Notes under the pieces: generated by a model | Told to the model about the DNA's origin: nothing | The model's database searches: none | The model's input: only the letters and a program-made list of their open reading frames with translations | Translations under genes and position numbers: made by a program | Shown here: positions 1-8,109 of the stretch, in pieces | Position numbering within the stretch: the first letter of the stretch is position 1 | How the letters are laid out: the number at the start of each line of letters is the position of its first letter | Assembly: GCA_964650965.1 (NCBI GenBank) | Contig: CAZYYO010000009.1 | Span: forward strand, 1-51,228 | Origin: CAZYYO01 sp964650965 | Lineage (GTDB): Bacteria; Bacillota; Clostridia; Lachnospirales; Lachnospiraceae | Length of the DNA: 51,228 bases | Direction of reading: 5' to 3'

Positions 1-2083
1 CAGCATTCCATTCTGGAACCATAACTGCTGTACCACGTTTCTCATATGCAGATGCACCTGTCTCAAACTGTCCATCTGGGTTACCCATGAATGCAGATAC
101 TGGAAGGCTGTCACCATCCATCTTAGAGATTGGCTCTAAGAGATCTTTTACCATCTTAACAACTTCTGGACGACCAGTTAATTCTTTTGCTGGAGCATCT
201 GGAGCTGGGTTCTTCCATGAATCCGGAACTTCTACTTTGTGTACTGCGTCTACACCGGCATCAATTGCCTTGTAGTTCATTTCTACAACAGCATCACCCT
301 TTCTGCTATAAGACTTCTTAGCAGCTGCCTTCATGTACTCGATTGCCTGATCAATAGGCATTACTTCTGCAAGTTTAAAGAATGCTGACTGTAAAATGGT
401 ATTGGTACGTTTGCCCATTCCGATTTCAATTGCCTTATCAATAGCATTGATGGTGTACAGCTGAATATTATTTTCAGCTATGTACTTCTTGGATTCAGCT
501 GGCATATGCTGATCTAATTCTTCATCAGACCACTGGCAGTTGATCATAAATACTCCACCTGGCTTAACATCCTGTACCATCTTGTAACCATTGATTACAT
601 AAGAAGGGTTGTGGCATGCTACGAAATCTGCCTGGTTAATGTAATATGGGCTCTTAATTGGGTTGTCACCAAAACGTAAGTGAGAAATGGTAACACCACC
701 AGTTTTCTTAGAATCATACTGGAAGTATGCCTGGATATACTTATCTGTGTGATCACCGATAATCTTAGTTGAGTTCTTATTAGCACCAACAGTACCATCT
801 CCACCAAGTCCCCAGAACTTGCATTCCTTTGTTCCAGCAGCAGATGTAATAGGAGCTGGCTTAACTTCTGGTAAGCTTAAGTTGGTAACATCATCTGTGA
901 TTCCTAAGGTGAAACGATTCTTAGGAGCATCCTTCTCTAATTCGGTAAATACAGCGAATACAGAGGAAGGAGGTGTATCCTTAGAACCTAAACCATAACG
1001 TCCACCTACTAAAGTAACATCACACATACCTGCTTCACGAAGTGTGGTAGCAACGTCTAAGTATAATGGCTCACCAAGAGATCCTGGCTCTTTTGTTCTG
1101 TCTAATACAGCGATTTTCTTAGCTGTCTTAGGAATAACCTTCAATAATGCTTCTGGAGACCAAGGACGATATAAACGAACCTTAATTAAACCAACCTTCT
1201 CTCCCTTAGCTGTTAAGTAATCGATAACTTCTTCTGCTACGTCATTGATAGATCCCATTGCAATGATAACACGTTCTGCATCAGGAGCACCGTAGTAGTT
1301 GAATAAGCCATAGTTAGTTCCAAGCTTCTCATTTACTTTACCCATGTACTTCTCAACGATTGCTGGAAGCGCATCATATGCAGTGTTACATGCTTCACGA
1401 TGCTGGAAGAATACATCTCCATTTTCATGAGAGCCACGAGCTGCTGGATGTTCTGGGTTAAGAGCATGTGCACGGAATGCTTCAACAGCGTCCATTGGGC
1501 ACATTTCCTTCAAATCTTCATAATCCCACTTCTCAATCTTCTGAATTTCATGAGAGGTACGGAATCCATCAAAGAAGTTAATGAACGGAACCTTGCCTTC
1601 TAAGGTTGCTAAATGAGCAACTGGGCTTAAGTCCATAACTTCCTGTGGGTTGGTCTCGCATAACATAGCAAAACCAGTCTGACGACAAGCATATACGTCA
1701 CTGTGGTCACCGAAAATATTCAGAGACTGTGTAGCAACGGTACGAGCGGATACGTCAAATACGCATGGTAACTGCTCACCAGCGATCTTATACATATTAG
1801 GGATCATTAGTAAAAGTCCCTGAGATGCTGTAAATGTAGTGGTAAGTGCTCCAGCTGCTAAGGAACCGTGTACGGTACCAGCTGCACCTGCTTCGGATTC
1901 CATCTCTACAACACGAACGGTATTTCCGAAGATATTCTTCTGTCCTGCTGCTGCCCACATATCAACGGAATCAGCCATTGGACTGGATGGTGTGATAGGA
2001 TAAATACCAGCAACTTCAGTGTAGGCATATGCTACATGAGCGGCAGCGGTATTTCCATCCATGGATTGTTTTTGTCTTGCCAT
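1..2083 (-). CDS. nifJ: pyruvate:ferredoxin (flavodoxin) oxidoreductase, N-terminal ~694 residues
   Basis: Oxidises pyruvate to acetyl-CoA and CO2 while reducing ferredoxin, the central fermentative step in clostridia; cytoplasmic. The start has TAAGGAGGAG about 7 bases upstream. The N-terminal domain carries the YPITPSS motif near residue 30 and the substrate loop ending in FFDGFRTSHE. It is followed by the transketolase C-like domain II and the gamma domain with GGDGTVGANK, then the EKR-type linker. Full-length enzymes are close to 1170 residues, so the ferredoxin-like and thiamine-diphosphate domains lie beyond the left edge. It has its own promoter (2226-2254) and stands divergent from the ABC-F gene. 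The family is certain; only completeness is limited. Confidence 0.97.
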   Translation of the reverse strand, partial: MARQKQSMDGNTAAAHVAYAYTEVAGIYPITPSSPMADSVDMWAAAGQKNIFGNTVRVVEMESEAGAAGTVHGSLAAGALTTTFTASQGLLLMIPNMYKIAGEQLPCVFDVSARTVATQSLNIFGDHSDVYACRQTGFAMLCETNPQEVMDLSPVAHLATLEGKVPFINFFDGFRTSHEIQKIEKWDYEDLKEMCPMDAVEAFRAHALNPEHPAARGSHENGDVFFQHREACNTAYDALPAIVEKYMGKVNEKLGTNYGLFNYYGAPDAERVIIAMGSINDVAEEVIDYLTAKGEKVGLIKVRLYRPWSPEALLKVIPKTAKKIAVLDRTKEPGSLGEPLYLDVATTLREAGMCDVTLVGGRYGLGSKDTPPSSVFAVFTELEKDAPKNRFTLGITDDVTNLSLPEVKPAPITSAAGTKECKFWGLGGDGTVGANKNSTKIIGDHTDKYIQAYFQYDSKKTGGVTISHLRFGDNPIKSPYYINQADFVACHNPSYVINGYKMVQDVKPGGVFMINCQWSDEELDQHMPAESKKYIAENNIQLYTINAIDKAIEIGMGKRTNTILQSAFFKLAEVMPIDQAIEYMKAAAKKSYSRKGDAVVEMNYKAIDAGVDAVHKVEVPDSWKNPAPDAPAKELTGRPEVVKMVKDLLEPISKMDGDSLPVSAFMGNPDGQFETGASAYEKRGTAVMVPEWNA

Positions 2084-2225
2084 TTCTTTCTCCTCCTTAA
2101 TTGTATTACGCTTCTTTGAAGCATAATCTGCTCTGAGCCTATGGCTGCTTTACAACATTCTCATAGGTAAGAGTACTTTGTTTAATAACAAAACACGCAC
2201 TTGTCGTATTTTGTGTACTGACATC

Positions 2226-2254
2226 ATTTTAGCATTTTGTCGATAAGGTGTAAA
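2226..2254 (-). promoter_or_regulatory. sigma-A promoter of nifJ
   Basis: On the minus strand TTTACA is followed after exactly 17 bases by TAAAAT, about 145 bases before the nifJ start. It is the best -35/-10 pair in the 309-bp divergent region 2084-2392. The long leader that would result shows no riboswitch I recognise. For the plus-strand ABC-F gene only a weak pair (TTCAAA-16-TACTAT) is visible in this interval. Confidence 0.6.
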
Positions 2255-2392
2255 GTAAACTGTTTCTTAAATTCTGTTCAAAATTGAATACAAAATGATA
2301 CTATGCAAAATCGCCATTATAAGGTAGAATAGAAAGCGATTGCGACGAAACACATTTATATAGAAGAATTAAAGAACTAAAAGGAGATAACT

Positions 2393-4188
2393 ATGATACA
2401 AGCAAGTAACATTACCCTGCGTCTCGGTAAGAAAGCATTATTTGAAGACGTTAACATTAAATTCACCGAAGGAAACTGCTATGGATTAATTGGTGCCAAC
2501 GGTGCCGGCAAATCTACCTTTATGAAAATTCTCTCTGGACAATTAGAGCCCACCAATGGGGATATTATTATTACCCCCGGACAGCGTCTCTCTTTCTTAG
2601 AGCAGGATCATTTTAAATATGATGAATATACCGTATTAGATACCGTTATCATGGGCAACCAGCGTCTCTATGATATTATGAAGGAAAAGGATGCTATCTA
2701 CATGAAGGAAGACTTTACCGACGAGGACGGCATCCGTGCCAGCGAGCTGGAAGGGGAATTTGCTGATATGGACGGATGGAATGCAGAAAGTGATGCTGCT
2801 ACCCTCTTAAATGGTCTGGGGATTGCAACAGAATTCCACTACACCCCTATGAAGGATTTAAATGGTGCACAAAAGGTCAAGGTTCTGTTAGCCAAAGCTC
2901 TTTTCGGCAATCCTGATATCTTATTATTAGATGAGCCTACCAACCACTTGGATTTGGATGCCATTGCATGGCTGGAAGAATTCTTAATTAATTTTGAAAA
3001 TACTGTCATTGTTGTATCTCATGACCGTTATTTCTTAAATAAGGTATGTACCGATACTGCAGATATTGATTATGGCAAGATTCAGCTGTACGCTGGAAAT
3101 TATGACTTCTGGTATGAATCCAGCCAGCTGTTAATGAAGCAAATGAAGGAAGCCAACAAGAAGAAGGAAGAGAAAATCAAGGAGCTGCAGGACTTTATCT
3201 CCCGATTCTCTGCCAATGCTTCCAAATCCAAGCAGGCTACCTCCCGTAAAAAGGCACTGGAGAAAATTGAGTTAGACGACATTAAGCCATCCAGCCGAAA
3301 ATACCCCTATATTGATTTTAGACCGGAACGGGAAATTGGAAATGAAGTTCTTACCGTCGAGGGACTCACCAAATCCATCGATGGTGTGAAAATATTAGAT
3401 AACCTTTCCTTTATCATCAACCGGGAAGACAAGGTTGCTTTTGTTGGTGGAAATGAGCAGGCAAAGACCGTTTTATTTAAGATTCTTTCCGGAGAAATGG
3501 AGCCGGATGCAGGAAGCTATAAATGGGGTGTTACCACCTCTCAATCCTATTTTCCTAAGGATAATACAGAAATCTTCGATACCGATTTAATTATTGTTGA
3601 CTGGCTGACACAGTTTTCTGAGATTAAGGATGCCACCTATGTTCGAGGCTTCTTAGGACGTATGCTGTTTGCCGGTGAAGACGGGGTAAAAAAGATGCGT
3701 GTTCTCTCCGGTGGTGAGAAGGTTCGTGTTCTTCTCTCCCGTATGATGATTGAAGGCTCTAATGTGTTAATCCTAGACGAGCCTACCGATCACCTGGATA
3801 TGGAAAGTATTACTGCATTAAATAATGGATTAGTAAAATTCCCTGGTGTAATCCTTTTCGCTTCCAGAGATCACCAGTTTGTTCAGACAACAGCCAACCG
3901 TATTATGGAAATTCTTCCAAATGGAGCTATGGTGGATAAAATCACCACTTATGACGAATACTTAGAAAGTGATGAAATGGCACGTAAGCGTCAGGTATAC
4001 TCCATGTCAGAGGATGACGAACAGGATAATTNNNNNNNNNNNNNNNNNNNNNNNNNNNNNNNNNNNNNNNNNNNNNNNNNNNNNNNNNNNNNNNNNNNNN
4101 NNNNNNNNNNNNNNNNNNNNNNNNNNNNNNNATGGCACGTAAGCGTCAGGTATACTCCATGTCAGAGGATGACGAACAGGATAATTAA
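2393..4188 (+). CDS. ABC-F family ATPase, YkpA/YbiT type (ORF interrupted by an artefactual N gap)
   Basis: Soluble protein with two ATPase domains and no membrane segments; ABC-F proteins act on the ribosome (translation factor or antibiotic protection). Domain 1 has Walker A GANGAGKS near residue 35, Walker B with DEPTNHLD near 180 and the switch SHDRYF. A charged Lys/Glu-rich linker follows (about 245-300). In domain 2 the Walker A reads GGNEQAKT (352-359), lacking the last glycine, but the signature LSGGEKVR and DEPTDHLD are kept; the switch reads SRDHQF. Removing the 100 N and the duplicated 55 bp gives a 546-residue protein ending in TAA at 4186-4188; reading through the N run gives a false frame-shifted tail. 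The stop is immediately followed by the polymerase start, so the two are probably co-transcribed. Confidence 0.9.
4032..4131. other. assembly gap of 100 N between duplicated 55-bp flanks
   Basis: Positions 3977-4031 and 4132-4186 are identical (55 bp). A 100-N spacer between identical ends is what a scaffolder leaves when it fails to merge an overlap. Collapsing the duplicate restores the ABC-F reading frame through to a TAA that abuts the next gene's ATG. It should not be read as a tandem duplication. Confidence 0.92.
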
Positions 4189-5445
4189 ATGAGCCAGCAG
4201 ATATTCTATCACGTAGATGTTAATTCAGCATTTCTTAGCTGGTCGGCTGCTCACCGTATTGCGGTTGACCCGAATGCCCTCGATCTTCGGGACATACCTT
4301 CTGCCATTGGTGGTGATAAGGAAAAGCGGCACGGCATTATTCTGGCCAAATCCACACCTGCCAAAGCGTACCACATCCAGACAGGAGAGCCACTGGTAAG
4401 AGCAATGGAGAAATGCCCCGCTCTTACCGTGGTGCCTCCAGATTTTGATTTATATGTTAAGAAATCCAACCAGCTTATGGATTTGTTAAAAAAATATGCC
4501 CCATCAGTAGAACAATTTTCTATTGATGAGGCTTTTTGTGATATGTCAGGAACTACCGCTCTCTATGGAGACCCGGTAGCATTTGCCCATAAGCTAAAGG
4601 ATGAAATTCGAGACACTCTGGGCTTTACTGTGAATATTGGTGTCTCTGACCGAAAATTGTTAGCCAAGATGGCCTCTGATTTTCAGAAGCCCGATCGTGT
4701 ACATACGTTATTTCCAGAAGAAATTCCTGAAAAAATGTGGCCGTTAGATGTGGGCGATTTGTTTTTTGTAGGAAAATCCTCTAAGGCAAAGCTAAACAGT
4801 CTTGGAATTCTCACCATCGGTGACCTGGCCAAATGTGACCCAGCTCTGTTAACCCTGCATTTCAAAAAACACGGAGAAGTTATGTACAAATATGCCAATG
4901 GCATTGAGGTAGCGGACCAAATGGTCCACCACAAGAAGCACAAGGGCTATGGCAATTCCGTCACCCTAAGCCACGACGTAACCTCCCCAGAAGAAGCCAA
5001 CCTGATTCTGCTGTCTCTATGTGAAACCGTAGCCGCCCGTCTTAGGGCAGACCACGCCAAAATCACCGTCATTGCCGTGCAGCTCACCGATTGTAACTTC
5101 AACAAAACCAGCCGGCAGTGTTCCCTGTACACCTCCACCGACAGTACCCAGAAGCTGTACGAAGTGAGCCAACAGCTCTTCGCCCAGTTGTGGAACCACG
5201 CCCCCATACGTCTCATTGGTGTATCCACCAGCAAAGTAGATGACAACGACTCCCAGCAGCTAAACATGTTCGACATGGGCAAAAGCGAGAAATTCCAGAA
5301 ATTGGATTCCGCCATCGACTCTGTCCGTTCCCGCTTCGGAGATGATGCCATTAAGCGTGCCGTATTTCTGGACAATGCAAGTGGGGAACCGTTTAAGAAG
5401 CAAGGGCTGGGGAAATCCAAATTTGATCAAAGGAAGGATACGTAA
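4189..5445 (+). CDS. dinB: Y-family DNA polymerase (DinB/Pol IV-like)
   Basis: Error-prone translesion polymerase, cytoplasmic. The palm carries HVDVNS with catalytic Asp10 and SIDEAF at 111-116 with the Asp-Glu pair. The thumb and little-finger domains follow. A beta-clamp binding motif QLNMF sits at 357-361, near the C-terminus as usual. At 418 residues the length is normal for Firmicutes. The ATG follows the upstream stop directly (TAAATG) with AGGA upstream, suggesting translational coupling to the ABC-F gene. Codons in roughly 4950-5340 are richer in G/C than in the first two thirds. A DinB versus UmuC-like subfamily label is not settled by the sequence alone. Confidence 0.92.
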   Translation: MSQQIFYHVDVNSAFLSWSAAHRIAVDPNALDLRDIPSAIGGDKEKRHGIILAKSTPAKAYHIQTGEPLVRAMEKCPALTVVPPDFDLYVKKSNQLMDLLKKYAPSVEQFSIDEAFCDMSGTTALYGDPVAFAHKLKDEIRDTLGFTVNIGVSDRKLLAKMASDFQKPDRVHTLFPEEIPEKMWPLDVGDLFFVGKSSKAKLNSLGILTIGDLAKCDPALLTLHFKKHGEVMYKYANGIEVADQMVHHKKHKGYGNSVTLSHDVTSPEEANLILLSLCETVAARLRADHAKITVIAVQLTDCNFNKTSRQCSLYTSTDSTQKLYEVSQQLFAQLWNHAPIRLIGVSTSKVDDNDSQQLNMFDMGKSEKFQKLDSAIDSVRSRFGDDAIKRAVFLDNASGEPFKKQGLGKSKFDQRKDT

Positions 5446-5532
5446 ATTTCTTGTCCCTCTTCCCTTCGGTTCCTAGCAGAAGACAGCCCCCGGCGAGACT
5501 GCCTGTTGCTTCCTGGGGCGTCCCTCTCTAGT

Positions 5533-6897
5533 CTAATTCTTAAAGCTATGAATCGGAGCCGGTATCCTTCCCTTACGATTTACAAATGCCTCACAGGAAT
5601 ACTCATTCACCGGCATAACAGGAGCATATCCCAACAATCCACCGAATTCAACGATTTCCCCTACATCCTTGCCAATCACCGGAATCAATCGCACAGCCGT
5701 GGTTTTCTGATTCACCATACCAATTGCCATCTCATCTGCAATAATACCAGAGATTGTTGCAGCGGTTGTCTTTCCAGGAATGGCAATCATATCAAGACCT
5801 ACGGAACACACACAGGTCATAGCCTCTAATTTTTCCAGGGTTAATGCATTGGCCTGCACAGCATCAATCATTCCCTGGTCTTCGCTGACAGGAATAAATG
5901 CACCACTTAATCCGCCTACATAAGAGGATGCCATAACGCCGCCCTTTTTCACCTGATCGTTAAGAAGTGCCAGTGCAGCGGTAGTTCCAGGAGCACCTGC
6001 ATACTCTAATCCCATCTCTTCGAAAATCCCTGCTACACTGTCACCAATGGCTGGGGTAGGTGCCAGAGACAAATCGATAATACCAAAGGGAATTCCCAGT
6101 CGAGCAGAAGCCTCTTTAGCAACCAGCTGTCCTACACGGGTAATCTTAAATGCCGTCTTTTTTATGGTCTCGCATAATACTTCAAAGCTTTCTCCACGAA
6201 CCTGCTCCAATGCAGTTTTCACTACACCAGGACCACTAACACCTACATTAATAATAGCATCCGCCTCTGTGACTCCATGGAAAGCTCCTGCCATAAATGG
6301 ATTATCATCTGGTGCATTACAAAATACCACCAGCTTGGCACATCCTAGGGAATCATTTTCCTTGGTATATTCTGCAGTTTCTTTTACCATCTCTCCCATG
6401 AGACGAACTGCATCCATATTGATACCAGTCTTAGTAGAGCCAACATTTACAGAGCTGCACACAAATTCTGTACATGCCAAAGCCTCAGGTATGGAGCGAA
6501 TAAAGTTCTCATCTCCCTTAGTCATACCCTTAGAAACCAGTGCCGAATATCCACCGATGAAATTCACACCCACGGTTTTTGCCGCTTCATCCAAGGTCTT
6601 TGCAATGGTAACATAATCCTTAGAGCTTTTACATGCAGCACTTCCAATCATGGCAATCGGAGTAACCGAAATTCTCTTATTTACGATAGGAATACAATAG
6701 TCCTGCTCGATTTCTTTTCCCACCTTCACCAGGTCTTTGGCAACGGTAGTAATCTTGGTATAAATATTCTTATTTAATTTCTCCAAATCAGAATCAATGC
6801 AATCCAATAGACTGATTCCGATGGTAATGGTACGAACATCCAGGTTCTCCTGCTCTACCATTTTATTTGTTTCATTTACTTCCCAAATGTTAATCAT
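5533..6897 (-). CDS. PFL family protein (UPF0210/DUF711)
   Basis: A 454-residue soluble protein of the UPF0210 family, structurally related to pyruvate formate-lyase by database naming but of unknown reaction. The conserved family stretches VFCNAPDDNPFMAGAFHG, GVSGPGVVKTAL and GAPGTTAALALLND are present. The glycyl-radical loop of true PFL is not, so no formate-lyase activity should be assumed. It follows the small ACT-domain gene by 15 bp, the usual pairing in Firmicutes, which implies allosteric control of a shared function. Length and both ends match the family. Confidence 0.93.
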   Translation of the reverse strand: MINIWEVNETNKMVEQENLDVRTITIGISLLDCIDSDLEKLNKNIYTKITTVAKDLVKVGKEIEQDYCIPIVNKRISVTPIAMIGSAACKSSKDYVTIAKTLDEAAKTVGVNFIGGYSALVSKGMTKGDENFIRSIPEALACTEFVCSSVNVGSTKTGINMDAVRLMGEMVKETAEYTKENDSLGCAKLVVFCNAPDDNPFMAGAFHGVTEADAIINVGVSGPGVVKTALEQVRGESFEVLCETIKKTAFKITRVGQLVAKEASARLGIPFGIIDLSLAPTPAIGDSVAGIFEEMGLEYAGAPGTTAALALLNDQVKKGGVMASSYVGGLSGAFIPVSEDQGMIDAVQANALTLEKLEAMTCVCSVGLDMIAIPGKTTAATISGIIADEMAIGMVNQKTTAVRLIPVIGKDVGEIVEFGGLLGYAPVMPVNEYSCEAFVNRKGRIPAPIHSFKN

Positions 6898-6912
6898 AGC
6901 TGTCTCCTTTTC

Positions 6913-7197
6913 CTAGATACGGTGCATTTTCTCAAAGATTTCTTCCCGCTGACATTTCACATCAACACCGATTTCTTCTCCAATCTGTGACAGCTCATTC
7001 TGGCATTCTGCAAATGGCTTGTCAGAATGATTAATATCAACAATCATCATCATATTGAAATAATCCTGAACAATTGTCTGGGAAATATCCAGGACATTAA
7101 TGTGATTATTTGCAAGATAGGTACAAATCTTAGCAATGATTCCTACGGTATCCTTTCCAACAACGGTAATAATGGTTTTCTGTGATTTTGTGCTCAT
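6913..7197 (-). CDS. ACT domain protein (UPF0237 family)
   Basis: A 94-residue single ACT domain with the beta-alpha-beta start (IITVVGKDTVGIIAKICTYL) and a second strand containing DYFNMMMIVDI. ACT domains bind amino acids or similar small ligands and usually regulate a partner. The gene lies directly upstream of the UPF0210 gene in the same operon, the arrangement seen widely in Firmicutes. AAAGGAGAATTAC precedes the ATG. The ligand is unknown. Confidence 0.92.
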   Translation of the reverse strand: MSTKSQKTIITVVGKDTVGIIAKICTYLANNHINVLDISQTIVQDYFNMMMIVDINHSDKPFAECQNELSQIGEEIGVDVKCQREEIFEKMHRI

Positions 7198-7311
7198 GTA
7201 ATTCTCCTTTTCCTCTTTCCTTGCTGTAACACCCTGATGTAAGGTGCTTTGTTCCTTAGTTCCATTTATATGCTATGGGTCTTCGGGAGGATTTCCTTCC
7301 CTTTGTTCCCC

Positions 7312-8109
7312 TTATACCACAATTCGTTCACTTACCTGGTCTCTTTTTGCTACCGTAATGGGGAAATCATTTCCCCGATATGGATTATCCCCCAGAGTTA
7401 CCTCCAGGCGAACGGTCTCGTAAGCCAGATGGTCATAATTATTTTCCTTGCTGAGATGCCCTAAAACAATATGCTGCATCTTATCGTGGAGAACTTCCCC
7501 CAACAGTTGTCCGGAAAGCTCATTGGACAAATGTCCCCGCTCTCCTAATATTCTTTGCTTCAGCGGATAGGGATAGCTTCCCACCTGAAGCATATTCACA
7601 TCATGGTTTGCCTCTAACAGCAGTGCATCCAGCCCCTGCATGTTAGATACAATATAATCATCATATTTACCTAAATCCGTAATAACTCCAATTTTCTTGT
7701 TGCCACTAGATACAACATATGCCACCGGGTCGGCTGCATCATGGCTCACATGAATGGGTTTGATATCCAAGCCTCCCAAGGTAAAATGTTCATCTGGTCG
7801 AATCACATGATACAGACCTTCGTCAATCTTTCCCACCGAGCTACTGCTTCGAATGGCATCAATGGTTCCCTGGGTTGCATAAATTGGAAGTCCATATTTT
7901 CTGGCAATAACTCCTAATCCACCAATATGATCGGAATGTTCATGGGTAATCAACACCCCATCCATATCTCCTGTGGTAAGATCCATGGCATTCATGCCTT
8001 CTTCAATTCTCTTGCCGCTAATTCCGGCATCTATCATAACGTGGTGCTCATCATCTCCAATGCAGATACAATTGCCACTGCTGCCGCTTGCTACACTAAA
8101 TAGTTCCAT
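7312..8109 (-). CDS. MBL-fold metallo-hydrolase, YycJ/WalJ-like
   Basis: A 265-residue metallo-beta-lactamase-fold protein. The metal site HEHSDH is at 56-61, with later ligands in HVSHDA, TDLG and GHLS. This ligand pattern and the FSVASGSSGN opening match the YycJ/WalJ group, proposed to act as a nuclease coordinating cell division with DNA replication in Firmicutes. The ATG overlaps the stop of the upstream FtsA-like gene (TAATG), so translation is coupled. Being in one operon with an FtsA-like protein and coaE fits a growth or division role, which remains inference. Confidence 0.88.
   Translation of the reverse strand: MELFSVASGSSGNCICIGDDEHHVMIDAGISGKRIEEGMNAMDLTTGDMDGVLITHEHSDHIGGLGVIARKYGLPIYATQGTIDAIRSSSSVGKIDEGLYHVIRPDEHFTLGGLDIKPIHVSHDAADPVAYVVSSGNKKIGVITDLGKYDDYIVSNMQGLDALLLEANHDVNMLQVGSYPYPLKQRILGERGHLSNELSGQLLGEVLHDKMQHIVLGHLSKENNYDHLAYETVRLEVTLGDNPYRGNDFPITVAKRDQVSERIVV

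Noticed and set aside
4132..4192. C-terminal extension of the ABC-F protein after the gap
   Set aside because: It is the duplicated 55 bp read in the wrong frame because 155 extra bases are not a multiple of three.
5485..5521. Third copy of the 134-bp repeat after dinB
   Set aside because: GCCCC...GCTTCCTGGGGC resembles the hairpin junction of the unit, but the match is too short and the flanks do not continue; it may be a weak dinB terminator.
5533..6897. Pyruvate formate-lyase activity for the PFL-named protein
   Set aside because: The glycyl-radical motif and catalytic Cys-Cys pair are not present; the name is only a family label.
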